Shown: one piece after another, positions 9,862-17,199 of the stretch
Layout: every line of letters starts with the position of its first letter
Numbering within the stretch: the first letter of the stretch is position 1
Source: an uncultured Prochlorococcus sp.
GTDB lineage: Bacteria > Cyanobacteriota > Cyanobacteriia > PCC-6307 > Cyanobiaceae
Direction of reading: 5' to 3'
NCBI GenBank assembly: GCA_902622705.1
Contig: CACNQT010000013.1
Span: 1-34,010, forward strand
DNA length: 34,010 bases
Program-made: the position numbers and the translations under genes
Notes under the pieces: generated by a model
Seen by the model: the letters and a program-made list of their open reading frames with translations, nothing else
Told to the model about the DNA's origin: nothing
Database searches by the model: none

Positions 9862-10131
9862 TTAAAAGGCCTGAACCCATGGATATATATCATAGGTGAT
9901 CCATATACCTTTTTTCCAATATATATCTTTCTCAATTAAATCTCTTAATTGATATTCATCGCTAGCATTAAAAATTCCAAACAAATATTTAGTACATTTT
10001 GTCGGTCCTAAAGTAACTAAAATATTGCAATCTTTTAATTTTTTAAGCCTTTTAAGATGTTGTTCACGGAATGGTTCTCTCTTAATGATTGCGTCTTTAC
10101 AATACTTCCCAAACACTACATACTTTTCCAT
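9862..10131 (-). CDS. YciI-family (YCII domain) protein
   Basis: An 89-residue protein with the short ferredoxin-like fold of the YCII family. It opens with KYVVFGKYCKDA, has REQHLKRLKKL with the conserved histidine (H25), then LVTLGPT, the FGIFNASDEYQLRDLIEKD helix and a WITYDIYPWVQAF end. These match the YciI plan of an N-terminal strand, an H-containing helix, a D/E-rich helix before a KGIW strand and the closing strand. The exact reaction in cyanobacteria is unknown. It stands alone, divergent from cyAbrB with about 100 bases between; the 230 bases on its other side (9632-9861) are AT-rich and show nothing recognisable. Confidence 0.85.
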   Translation of the reverse strand: MEKYVVFGKYCKDAIIKREPFREQHLKRLKKLKDCNILVTLGPTKCTKYLFGIFNASDEYQLRDLIEKDIYWKKGIWITYDIYPWVQAF

Positions 10132-10229
10132 TTTTAAAGATAACTAATAGAACAAATATATAATTAATAATTGCATATATCACACACAAATTGCTATCTT
10201 AATTAATAAGGACTTTCTTATAGTTAATT

Positions 10230-10586
10230 ATGCTAACTGGTAGCGATCTTCTTGCAAAAGTTAAAGAACTTGGAGATGTCAGCAAGTCCGAACTCGTTCG
10301 TGCTTGTGGATATGTTTCAGAGAAGAAAAATGGAGGGGAGCGCTTAAATTTCACCGCATTTTATGAAGCACTTTTAGAGGCAAAAGGGGTAAATCTTGGT
10401 GATGCTGGAGTCGCTGGTATTGGCAAAGGAGGAAGAAAACTAAGTTATATAGCTACAGTACAAGGGAACGGAAATCTTTTGATTGGCAAAGCATATACTG
10501 CACTTCTAGATTTAAAAGCAGGTGATGAATTCGAAATTAAACTAGGTAGAAAACAAATAAGATTATTGCCAACTGATGAAACTTGA
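10230..10586 (+). CDS. Cyanobacterial AbrB-like transcriptional regulator (cyAbrB)
   Basis: The 118-residue protein has the two-part layout of the cyAbrB family found in nearly all cyanobacteria. The N-terminal module (LTGSDLLAKVKELGDVSKSE, then LVRACGY) is specific to the family. The C-terminal AbrB-like DNA-binding domain includes YIATVQGNGNLLIGKAYT, LKAGDEFEIKLGRKQIRLL. In other cyanobacteria these proteins bind DNA broadly and tune carbon and nitrogen genes. It is a single gene converging on trpA, and the AT-rich upstream gap shared with the YciI gene presumably holds its promoter. Confidence 0.93.
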   Translation: MLTGSDLLAKVKELGDVSKSELVRACGYVSEKKNGGERLNFTAFYEALLEAKGVNLGDAGVAGIGKGGRKLSYIATVQGNGNLLIGKAYTALLDLKAGDEFEIKLGRKQIRLLPTDET

Positions 10587-10641
10587 AGATAACAAAAAAT
10601 TAATTTTAGATTTGATTTAAAAATTTTTAATTAGTTATTTT

Positions 10642-11502
10642 TTAATCACTCAATTTTTTAAGTTTTTTTTGATCTGCAGCTAAACGCATATCATTGCAAA
10701 ATTTACCAACATTATTAACAACATCTTTTTCACTTGAACTAGAAATTCTTTTTACAAATGCACTTCCGATAATTACTCCATCTGCCCCCCATTCACGAAC
10801 TTTATTAACATGTTCAGGGGTGGATATTCCGAAACCAACAGCAATTGGATTATTATTTATCTCTTTTAATTTAGCAATAAGATTTTCTACTCTACTTTCC
10901 ATTTTGTTTCTCTCCCCAGTAACACCAGTTACACTTACTAAATAAGTAAAACCTTTTGTATGATTGGATATCTTTTTCATCCTTTCGAAAGGAGTAGTTG
11001 GAGCAACCAATAAAACCAAGTCCATAGAGTGATTACTAACTATTTTAGAAAATTTATAAGCTTCCTCTAAAGGGAGATCAGGAATTATTAGTCCAGAAAC
11101 TCCAGCATTGGAAGCTAACTCGCAAAAGTGTTCAAATCCAAAGCACAATAGAGGGTTTAAGTAAGTAAAAAGTATTATGGGAATATTTAATTTGCTTTTT
11201 AAAGACTCTAAAAGTTCAATTACTTTTTTTGGTGTAGTTCCTGACTTTAATGCACGAGAGGCAGATAGTTGAATAATAGGCCCGTCTGCTAAGGGATCAC
11301 TATATGGAATTCCTAACTCAATAAGGTCAGCACCATTTTCTTGTAACTTTAATAAGATCTCAGATGTTTTTTCAATATTTGGATCCCCAGCCATTATGAA
11401 AGGCATCAAAGCTATTTTTTTATTATTTTTTAACTCATAAAACTTCCTATCCACCTTTGATAAAGCTTCATTTTTAGTAATTTGCATTTTGCTTTCTTTC
11501 AT
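10642..11502 (-). CDS. trpA: Tryptophan synthase alpha chain
   Basis: TrpA cleaves indole-3-glycerol phosphate and passes indole to TrpB. The 286 residues form the expected TIM barrel. The signature LIELGIPYSDPLADGPIIQ carries the catalytic E62 and D73. LIIPDLPLEEA, YLVSVTGVTG and the phosphate-binding VGFGIS and GVIIGSAFV motifs follow. Two in-frame ATGs, at residues 1 and 6, could serve as start; the upstream one is given. It is the last gene of the ndhL-DUF3007-trpA cluster, a neighbourhood also known in other cyanobacteria. Confidence 0.97.
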   Translation of the reverse strand: MKESKMQITKNEALSKVDRKFYELKNNKKIALMPFIMAGDPNIEKTSEILLKLQENGADLIELGIPYSDPLADGPIIQLSASRALKSGTTPKKVIELLESLKSKLNIPIILFTYLNPLLCFGFEHFCELASNAGVSGLIIPDLPLEEAYKFSKIVSNHSMDLVLLVAPTTPFERMKKISNHTKGFTYLVSVTGVTGERNKMESRVENLIAKLKEINNNPIAVGFGISTPEHVNKVREWGADGVIIGSAFVKRISSSSEKDVVNNVGKFCNDMRLAADQKKLKKLSD

Positions 11503-11529
11503 AAAATTTAGATTTTTTCTTGTTTAAAT

Positions 11530-11868
11530 TTATGAATTTTTTTCTAAATCTTCCATTAGTTTTTCCTGCTCTTCCTTTGACAATGAATTGAACTTAGTTT
11601 CCAGTTTATCACTAACAACTTTTTCGTACTCTTTTCTATAACGCTTCCTTTGTTCCATAAAAGTCATTTTTCCATTAACAACCCTATAAACATAAGATGA
11701 TACCCAAGTAATTACAATAAGAATTAATGTACAACTTGAAATAGTACTTGTTGTAAAATTATCGATGCCAAATTGTGGTGCCAAGTTGTAACTAATTAAT
11801 CCTAAAATAGAAACTAATATTCCTATTTGTACAACTTTACCTTTAGTCAACCATTTACCCTTTACCAC
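11530..11868 (-). CDS. DUF3007 family membrane protein
   Basis: The 112-residue protein has two hydrophobic segments, at about 12-28 ([17 protein letters not shown]) and 42-60 ([20 protein letters not shown]). A strongly charged C-terminal helix with [19 protein letters not shown] follows. This matches the cyanobacteria/plastid DUF3007 family, for which no function is established. Its start overlaps the end of ndhL by 14 bases, so it is translationally coupled to that gene. The coupling and the membrane nature suggest, but do not show, a role near the NDH-1 complex. Confidence 0.82.
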   Translation of the reverse strand: MVKGKWLTKGKVVQIGILVSILGLISYNLAPQFGIDNFTTSTISSCTLILIVITWVSSYVYRVVNGKMTFMEQRKRYRKEYEKVVSDKLETKFNSLSKEEQEKLMEDLEKNS

Positions 11869-12088
11869 TTCCTCTTAATCTGAGATTTAAAAATGGAGAA
11901 AATATAATTAAACCTGGGAAAAAAAGAAATACTAGTCCATATATTCCTAATCTCTCGAATTTGCCCATAACATTCCATCTATTATTCATCCAATAGAATA
12001 GTACTAGTGGAACAACTAATAAATAAACAGATATAACACCAAGATAGGCAATTAATGTAGCGAATGAATTATTAAAAATATTTTCCAT
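11855..12088 (-). CDS. ndhL: NAD(P)H-quinone oxidoreductase subunit L
   Basis: NdhL is a small membrane subunit of cyanobacterial NDH-1, which drives cyclic electron flow and CO2 uptake. The 77 residues have hydrophobic helices at about 9-33 and 45-68, separated by the conserved polar stretch [20 protein letters not shown], typical of NdhL. It is the first gene of the leftward trio with DUF3007 and trpA. It is 78 bases from the 3' end of tRNA-Leu, which has the same orientation, so read-through from the tRNA promoter is possible. Confidence 0.93.
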   Translation of the reverse strand: MENIFNNSFATLIAYLGVISVYLLVVPLVLFYWMNNRWNVMGKFERLGIYGLVFLFFPGLIIFSPFLNLRLRGSGKG

Positions 12089-12166
12089 TTTGATTTATGG
12101 CTTCTTAGTTAAAACATAACAATTATTGAAAGTTATCGTAAGAATTAAAAATAAATAATTAAAAAA

Positions 12167-12252
12167 TGGGAGTGGGGGGACTTGAACCCCCACGAGCTAA
12201 AGCGCTCGACGGATTTTAAGTCCGGCGCGTCTACCAATTCCGCCACACTCCC
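12167..12252 (-). tRNA. tRNA-Leu (anticodon TAA)
   Basis: On the minus strand the acceptor GGGAGTG (12252-12246) pairs with CACTCCC (12174-12168), followed by discriminator A at 12167. The D-arm reads GGCGGAATTGGTAGACGC. The anticodon loop is CTTAAAA with anticodon TAA. A long variable arm (CGAGCGC-TTTA-GCTCG region) marks a class II tRNA. The T-arm contains GTTCAAGTC. The 3' CCA is not encoded. The gene is complete at 86 bases. Its 5' half is duplicated at 13401-13441 (see the element entry), so this gene is an integration target. Confidence 0.97.
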
Positions 12253-12272
12253 AAGGGTTTTAGCGCATATTT

Positions 12273-12301
12273 ATTGTAGCTGGTCGTCTAAAATCTTCCA
12301 A
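12273..12301 (-). promoter_or_regulatory. Sigma-70 promoter of tRNA-Leu
   Basis: On the minus strand TTGGAA (12301-12296) and TACAAT (12278-12273) are separated by exactly 17 bases, with the -10 box about 20 bases before the tRNA 5' end. This is a good housekeeping promoter. It lies within the DNA between the tRNA and the decayed repeat, which suggests it arrived with, or was replaced by, the inserted element. Confidence 0.7.
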
Positions 12302-12347
12302 AAAACTGTAAAAAAGTGTTGATTACGGAACTTGTGGATCAGTTAGA

Positions 12348-12461
12348 TCATGCAATAGCAAGATCCTCAGACCATTCTAAAGAGTTCACTTGAGCAGCAA
12401 GTTTTTTGTCTGCTTCGTGTAGGTACTTTTCTGTTACATGTGTTTAGAAATGACCTATGTA
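12348..12461 (-). pseudogene. C-terminal fragment of a tyrosine recombinase (integrase)
   Basis: Read on the minus strand from about 12461, one frame gives YIGHF, a stop (TAA, 12446-12444), THVTEKYLHEADKKL, then about 15 more residues and a TGA at 12350-12348. The pattern GH, eight residues, then YxH is exactly that of the last catalytic box of XerC/D-type recombinases (LGHxxxxTTxxYTH). It gives the catalytic histidine at 12452-12450, the nucleophilic tyrosine at 12425-12423, and the conserved threonine three residues before it. One in-frame stop interrupts the box, another lies just upstream, and nothing upstream matches the rest of the family, so the gene is broken and truncated. Its place beside a tRNA with a duplicated half supports the identification. 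Confidence 0.65.
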
Positions 12462-12519
12462 GTCAGCTCAGCCACATACACAATGGAGTAGATAGATTAT
12501 GCAAGGAAGGAAGGTTGAT

Positions 12520-13110
12520 TTATTTTTTACACCATTCACCATCTAATGAATTTAGGTAGTCTTTAATTTCCTTATAACCCAATTCAGAAGACTTAAGATA
12601 ATTTGAACATGCCTCTTCTTCCTTTCCTAGTTCATAGAGGGCATCACCTTTATCAGCATAGAACATACCTTCCTTTGGCTTTATTTCTATTGCTTTATTG
12701 AAGTGTATTAAAGCATTATCATAATCTTCTAGTTGACTATAAGACCAACCAATATTATTTTGGGTATTTGCTTTATACATTTTTCCATCCATAGTCATTG
12801 ACTTTTTAAAATCATTTATAGCTTCCTGATGATTACCTAATTCTTGATTAGCTATCCCTCTGTTGTAGTAAGTAGCGGGATCTTTGTTATAAATTCCTAT
12901 AGCTTCAGTAAAAAAATCTAAGGCTTTTTGATAATTTCCTTTGTCCAAATGCCTAAAACCATTTTTAAATGCAATATTGTATTTATTCCAGTTTGTTGCG
13001 TGTACAGCTGTTGTTGGTGAGATTAAATGAAATAAATTAAGTGGCAAAACACCAACTGTTATAAGTGATATTGGAAATAGAAATAATCTAAAAATAGATT
13101 TCGCTTTCAT
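12520..13110 (-). CDS. Secreted/periplasmic TPR-repeat protein
   Basis: The 196-residue protein has an N-terminal signal or anchor segment (hydrophobic core about 8-35, possible cleavage after AVHA at 38). About four tetratricopeptide repeats follow, for example GNYQKALDFFTEAIGIYNKDPATYYNRGIANQ and LEDYDNALIHFNKAIEIKPKEGM; the last unit is cysteine-containing (EEACSNYLKSSEL, EWCKK). TPRs mediate protein contacts and no enzymatic domain is visible. It is the only intact gene in the remnant element, so it is either surviving cargo or a later arrival. It is flanked on both sides by several hundred bases without genes. Confidence 0.85.
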   Translation of the reverse strand: MKAKSIFRLFLFPISLITVGVLPLNLFHLISPTTAVHATNWNKYNIAFKNGFRHLDKGNYQKALDFFTEAIGIYNKDPATYYNRGIANQELGNHQEAINDFKKSMTMDGKMYKANTQNNIGWSYSQLEDYDNALIHFNKAIEIKPKEGMFYADKGDALYELGKEEEACSNYLKSSELGYKEIKDYLNSLDGEWCKK

Positions 13111-13235
13111 GGACTTCTTGAAAGATTTATAACTTAAATTTTATATAAATTTTGTTTTTTTGAACAACGTTTATAAGGTCTTTTATATATTTATTTATCA
13201 TCGATATTTTAATTTTAACTTTTCTAGTCCAACAC

Positions 13236-13379
13236 TTATAATTTACGCTCGAATTCCTGCTGATCTTCTATCTTTTTTTCGGTAAGCATGCTCGATAGAT
13301 AATTTTGCGGATTAACTATGTATCTTCGTACAGTTATAAAATAAAAAAGGGACGAGCTTTTTAAACTAATCCCATCCAC
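13236..13379 (-). CDS. Possible 47-residue reading frame or gene remnant
   Basis: A GTG at 13379-13377 opens a frame of 47 codons ending at TAA (13238-13236). The C-terminal half, with RRYIVNPQNYLSSMLTEKK and a charged EDQQEFERKL end, reads more like real protein than the surrounding noise, and base composition is less AT-rich there. There is no convincing ribosome site and no family is recognised. It may be a short gene, the tail of a lost element gene, or chance. Confidence 0.2.
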   Translation of the reverse strand: MDGISLKSSSLFYFITVRRYIVNPQNYLSSMLTEKKIEDQQEFERKL

Positions 13380-13400
13380 TCTTTTCTAGAATCCTCTGAA

Positions 13401-13441
13401 GATTTTAAGTCCGGCGCGTCTACCAATTGCCCACGAACCCA
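13401..13441 (-). repeat. Decayed 5' half of tRNA-Leu(TAA), putative attachment-site copy
   Basis: Bases 13401-13428 are identical to 12212-12239, from the anticodon loop to the start of the D-arm. The next bases (GCCCACGAACCCA) still resemble the tRNA 5' acceptor region (CCGCCACACTCCCA) after one small indel and three changes. The copy stops there and has no variable arm, T-arm or 3' acceptor, so it cannot make a tRNA. This is what remains when integration displaces the 5' half of a tRNA and the displaced half decays. Confidence 0.75.
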
Positions 13442-13542
13442 AAAGGAATTTACAATTTTTTATTGAAACCGAAAGTATCCCATTTAATAAGAAAATTGGG
13501 AAATTTAAACTTATGTTGAATGGTAGGATGCATACAAATTTT

Positions 13543-14592
13543 TTAATTTACTATCCCATCTACTTGCCATTTTAAAGTTTCACCAGCGTGTAATGGTTTG
13601 ATTTGTCCAACGATATTTTCCTGTTCAAAAACATCAATAAAATCTACGATTTTATTCGGTTTAGACACTAATTTTATTCTTTCTTTATTTGGGGGCACAT
13701 TATAAAATTTAGGACCATTCAAACTTGAAAACTTCTCAAAATTATCTAAAGCATTTTCCTCTTCAAATACTGTTAAATAGCTTTCTAATGCTACTGGGGA
13801 ATTAAAAATACCCGCACAACCACAAAAGGCTTTCCACTTTCTAAGATGTGGAGCCGAGTCAGTCCCTAAGAAAAAACATTCTTTCCCACTTGTTGCAGCT
13901 TTCCTTAATGCTAGTCTATGTTTTTCCCTCTTAGCTACTGGTAAGCAATAAAAATCGCTATTTAAGCCTCCAAAAAACATTGCATTTCTATTTATATGCA
14001 AATGATGTGGAGTAATAGTAGCTCCAATATTATTTTCTTGAACAAAATCCACTGCATAAGAGGTGGTTATATGTTCCAAAACAATTTTTAATTTTGGAAA
14101 TCTTTTAGCTATTGGTGAAAGTTCCCTATCTATAAAAACTTCCTCTCTATCAAATACATCTACTTCAGTATCAGTCACCTCTCCGTGTATTAAAAGAGGC
14201 ATTCCAGAATCTTGCATTAATTCAAAAATCTCGTATAGATTTTCTATTTTTTTAACTCCATAACTTGAATTTGTCGTAGCATTAGCAGGATATAATTTTG
14301 CGGCAAAAAAGACATTATTTTTGAACCCACTTATTAGTTCCCTTTTATCAGCCTCATCAGTGAGATACATAGTCATTAATGGTTCAAACTTAGAACTTCC
14401 TGGTAACGCTTCAACAATAGTTTTCTTATATGAAATTGCACTATCAATAGATGTAATTGGAATTTTTGTATTTGGCATGACGATAGCTCTTCCGAAATAT
14501 TCTGATGTAAAAGGAATAATATTTTTTAATACAGGGCCCTCTCTTAAATGTAAATGCCAATCATCAGGTTTTAATATGGTTAATGTCTTCAA
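13543..14592 (-). CDS. pyrC: Dihydroorotase (class II)
   Basis: PyrC closes carbamoyl-aspartate to dihydroorotate in pyrimidine synthesis. The 349-residue length and motifs fit the E. coli-type class II enzyme. Metal ligands H13 and H15 with R17 are in DDWHLHLREG. The lysine to be carbamylated is K99 in FFAAKLYPANATTNS. H136 (LLIHGEV) and H174 (VLEHITT) follow, and the catalytic D245 is in LGTDSAPH. The gene is single and divergent from the exchanger gene, with a 118-base AT-rich gap that must hold both promoters. Confidence 0.96.
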   Translation of the reverse strand: MKTLTILKPDDWHLHLREGPVLKNIIPFTSEYFGRAIVMPNTKIPITSIDSAISYKKTIVEALPGSSKFEPLMTMYLTDEADKRELISGFKNNVFFAAKLYPANATTNSSYGVKKIENLYEIFELMQDSGMPLLIHGEVTDTEVDVFDREEVFIDRELSPIAKRFPKLKIVLEHITTSYAVDFVQENNIGATITPHHLHINRNAMFFGGLNSDFYCLPVAKREKHRLALRKAATSGKECFFLGTDSAPHLRKWKAFCGCAGIFNSPVALESYLTVFEEENALDNFEKFSSLNGPKFYNVPPNKERIKLVSKPNKIVDFIDVFEQENIVGQIKPLHAGETLKWQVDGIVN

Positions 14593-14710
14593 AATTTTTA
14601 CTATTTAGTCAATTTTAACAACAAATTAAATTTGACAATAAATTATAGATATTCGAGGATAGTTATTAATCAATTTTTAAAGATTTAATTATCTAAGCTA
14701 GATCTTAAAT

Positions 14711-15790
14711 ATGAGTGATTTTTTATTTCCAATAATAGAAATAATATTAGGAGTAATTTTACTTTTTGCAGGAGGAGAGTTCTTCATAAGAGGAGCCATA
14801 AATTTATCTTTAATTTTAGGTATACCTCAAATAGTAATTGGATTAACAGTTGTTTCTCTGGGTACGAGCTCTCCTGAGTTATTGGTGAGTCTAAGTTCAA
14901 TTTTAAAAGGCAGTGATTCCCTTGCAGCTAGCAATGTAATAGGGAGCAATATTTTTAATGTTCTCGTAGTTTTAGGTATTAGCTCATTAATAAGACCACT
15001 TAAGGTAAAAAGCAGAATAGTCAGGAGGGATGTTCCTCTTTTAATGGCTATTTCTTGCGCAGTTTGGGCAATGTCATCAACAGGCCTCTTAACATTTCAA
15101 GCAGGAATCTTTCTAATATTTTGTTTATTGTTAAATACAATATGGGAAATTAATACCATTAATGAGAAAGGAGATGATACAAAAGATGCTGAACCAGAGA
15201 TAGAAGAATTGGATGATAATTACAAAGGGAAGCTAAATATTTTACTAAAGTTGATATTGGGAATATTTCTTTTAAGCTTTGGTTCAAATATCTTAGTAAA
15301 TGGTTCTCAAACTCTTGCTTCTCTTTTGGGGGTAAATGAAATTATTATTGGATTAACTATTGTTGCCACCGGAACATCTTTGCCCGAATTAGTAACTTCA
15401 ATAATTGCTGCATTTAAAGGTAAAACAGATCTTGCGATTGGGAATGTAATAGGAAGCAATTTGCTCAATCAACTTCTAATCCTTGGAAGTTGTAGTATTT
15501 TTTCAGGATTTAAAGGCTTAGTAATTGAACAAAGCCTAATAAAAGTTGACCTTCCCTTTATGGTTTTAACAACCTTTGCATGCTTGCCAATCTTCTGGAG
15601 TAAAGGAAAAATCTCCAGAATTGAGGGATTTATTTTGTTTAATCTTTATATTTTTTACATTCTAGATAAGATACTTTTCTTGAATGGATTTAATTATCTT
15701 TCTGAATTAAGGATAGGTTTGTTTATTTACTTTTCATTACTATTAATTTTTCTCTTTGCTCAAGAAAAATTAAAATTTTCTGAATCATAA
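14711..15790 (+). CDS. Calcium/sodium antiporter, CaCA family
   Basis: A 359-residue inner-membrane exchanger with about ten predicted membrane helices in two homologous halves. The two alpha-repeats are clear. Repeat one has GLTVVSLGTSSPELLVSLSS followed by SNVIGSNIFNVLVVLG. Repeat two has GLTIVATGTSLPELVTSI followed by GNVIGSNLLNQLLILG. The acidic residue in each GTS-PEL motif is the cation ligand known for this family. A charged cytoplasmic loop (about 155-175, rich in D and E) joins the halves. It probably exports Ca2+ in exchange for Na+ or H+; the ion pair cannot be read from sequence. It converges on gor, with 2 bases between the stops. Confidence 0.92.
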   Translation: MSDFLFPIIEIILGVILLFAGGEFFIRGAINLSLILGIPQIVIGLTVVSLGTSSPELLVSLSSILKGSDSLAASNVIGSNIFNVLVVLGISSLIRPLKVKSRIVRRDVPLLMAISCAVWAMSSTGLLTFQAGIFLIFCLLLNTIWEINTINEKGDDTKDAEPEIEELDDNYKGKLNILLKLILGIFLLSFGSNILVNGSQTLASLLGVNEIIIGLTIVATGTSLPELVTSIIAAFKGKTDLAIGNVIGSNLLNQLLILGSCSIFSGFKGLVIEQSLIKVDLPFMVLTTFACLPIFWSKGKISRIEGFILFNLYIFYILDKILFLNGFNYLSELRIGLFIYFSLLLIFLFAQEKLKFSES

Positions 15791-15792
15791 TT

Positions 15793-17172
15793 TTAGTCGT
15801 ACATAGTCACAAATTCTTCTGAGATAGTTGGGTGCAGAGCCATTGTAATATCAAAGTCTTTTTTGGTAATACCTGCATTTAATGAAATTGATACCATTTG
15901 AATAATTTCAGATGATGTTTCTCCGAACATATGGCATCCAAGTACTTTATCAGTTAATTTATTAACTACTATCTTTAACATACATTTTGATTTATCATCT
16001 TTTAAAGTATTTGACATAGGCGTAAATTTACATTTGAAAATTTTTATATTTTCCTCAGAGTAAATCTCTTTCGCTCTTTTCTCACTTAAGCCAACTGTAG
16101 AAATTTCAGGAATCGTGAAAACGGCCTTAGGGATATATTCATAATTAACTTTTCTTTTTTTGTGATTAAAAAAATTATCTGAAAAAACTCTGCCTTGTTC
16201 TATTGCTACTGGAGTTAAGTGTGGTTTATTTATGATATCTCCAACTGCAAAAATATTAGCGTTGCTTGTTTGATTAAGTTCGTCAACTTCTAAATAGGAG
16301 CCATCCATCTTGAGATTTAAAAAATCCAAATTTAAAGGCAAAAGATTTGGTTCTCTACCTGTGGCAATAAGGATATTATTAGTTAGGATTTTATGTCCAG
16401 AGCATAAGGTAGACTCCAAATTCCCATTAGCTTTTTTTATAGAATTTAATTGATTTCTGAAAATTATATTTATTCCATTAAAAGTAGTTGATTCTTCCAA
16501 GCTTGAAGATAGATCCTCATCAAAACCATTGAGCAAACCTTGGCCCCTAATTAATTGAGTTACTTCAGTACCCAAATTACTGAAGATAGAGGCAAATTCA
16601 CAGGCAATATATCCGCCTCCAACAATTAATATTGTGTCAGGAAAACTATCTAATTCAAAAATATCATCACTAGTCCATGCCAATTCTTCCCCAGGAATAT
16701 TCAATTTCTTTGGTTTACCTCCAACTGAAATAAGAATTTTTTTTGAACTTATTTTATTTATAATTTCCTTTGTTTTTGGACAAATTATCTCTAATTCATT
16801 TTGAGTTTTAAATCTCCCTAATCCCTCAAAAATAGTTACATTCAATTTATTTAAAGAATTCCTATGTACATTACTTAATCTGGAAACCTCCTCTCTTACA
16901 TTCTTCAATAGAATATTTGATTCAAAACTAATACCTTCATTTTTTAATCCATAGCCTTCAGAAGAATACATATTTTTTTTACTTTTAGCAGCATAAACCA
17001 TCAATTTTTTAGGAACACATCCTCTTATTACACAAGTTCCTCCTATTTTATTTACTTCTATGATCGCAACTTTTGCTCCATAACTAGCCGCACGTTTAGC
17101 CGCTGCCAGTCCACCAGATCCAGCGCCAACAACAATCAAATCAAATTCAAATTCCAAGACTTTTTTAATCAT
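15793..17172 (-). CDS. gor: Glutathione-disulfide reductase
   Basis: This flavoprotein reduces GSSG with NADPH in the cytosol. The 459 residues follow the family order: FAD-binding VVGAGSGGLAAAKRA (about 14-28), the redox pair C47 and C52 in GGTCVIRGCVPKK, and an NAD(P) Rossmann motif in ILIVGGGYIACEFASIF. A second FAD motif is in ANIFAVGDI, and the dimer domain ends with HPTISEEF, where H447 and E452 are the proton-relay pair. The CVIRGCVPKK form fits glutathione reductase rather than lipoamide dehydrogenase (CLNxGCxPSK). A GST-domain gene starts divergently 27 bases away, which puts two thiol-related genes on one promoter region. Confidence 0.95.
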   Translation of the reverse strand: MIKKVLEFEFDLIVVGAGSGGLAAAKRAASYGAKVAIIEVNKIGGTCVIRGCVPKKLMVYAAKSKKNMYSSEGYGLKNEGISFESNILLKNVREEVSRLSNVHRNSLNKLNVTIFEGLGRFKTQNELEIICPKTKEIINKISSKKILISVGGKPKKLNIPGEELAWTSDDIFELDSFPDTILIVGGGYIACEFASIFSNLGTEVTQLIRGQGLLNGFDEDLSSSLEESTTFNGINIIFRNQLNSIKKANGNLESTLCSGHKILTNNILIATGREPNLLPLNLDFLNLKMDGSYLEVDELNQTSNANIFAVGDIINKPHLTPVAIEQGRVFSDNFFNHKKRKVNYEYIPKAVFTIPEISTVGLSEKRAKEIYSEENIKIFKCKFTPMSNTLKDDKSKCMLKIVVNKLTDKVLGCHMFGETSSEIIQMVSISLNAGITKKDFDITMALHPTISEEFVTMYD

Positions 17173-17199
17173 TTATTATAGCGTTAGATTATAGCTTTA

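Larger units (their letters stand above)
12212..13428. mobile_element. Remnant of a tRNA-Leu-integrated element (about 1.2 kb)
   Basis: A 28-base exact direct repeat bounds the region. The left copy (12212-12239) is inside the intact tRNA-Leu; the right copy (13401-13428) starts a decayed tRNA 5' half. Between them lie a ruined tyrosine-recombinase C-terminus beside the tRNA, a TPR gene and two stretches with little coding content. Prochlorococcus is known to carry elements (tycheposons and islands) that use tyrosine recombinases and tRNA genes. Here the integrase is dead and most cargo is gone, so the region reads as an old scar. Boundaries follow the repeats; the history is inference. Confidence 0.7.
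13111..13542. other. 432-base gap without a confident gene
   Basis: Between the TPR gene start and the pyrC end this stretch begins AT-rich and becomes more mixed from about 13240. It holds the short open frame at 13236-13379 and the decayed tRNA half at 13401-13441, described separately. The last 100 bases before pyrC show nothing recognisable. It is best read as degraded element DNA plus the former upstream flank of the tRNA. Confidence 0.6.

Noticed and set aside
13401-13441. Second tRNA-Leu gene
   Set aside because: Only the 5' half is present; the variable arm, T-arm and 3' acceptor strand are missing.
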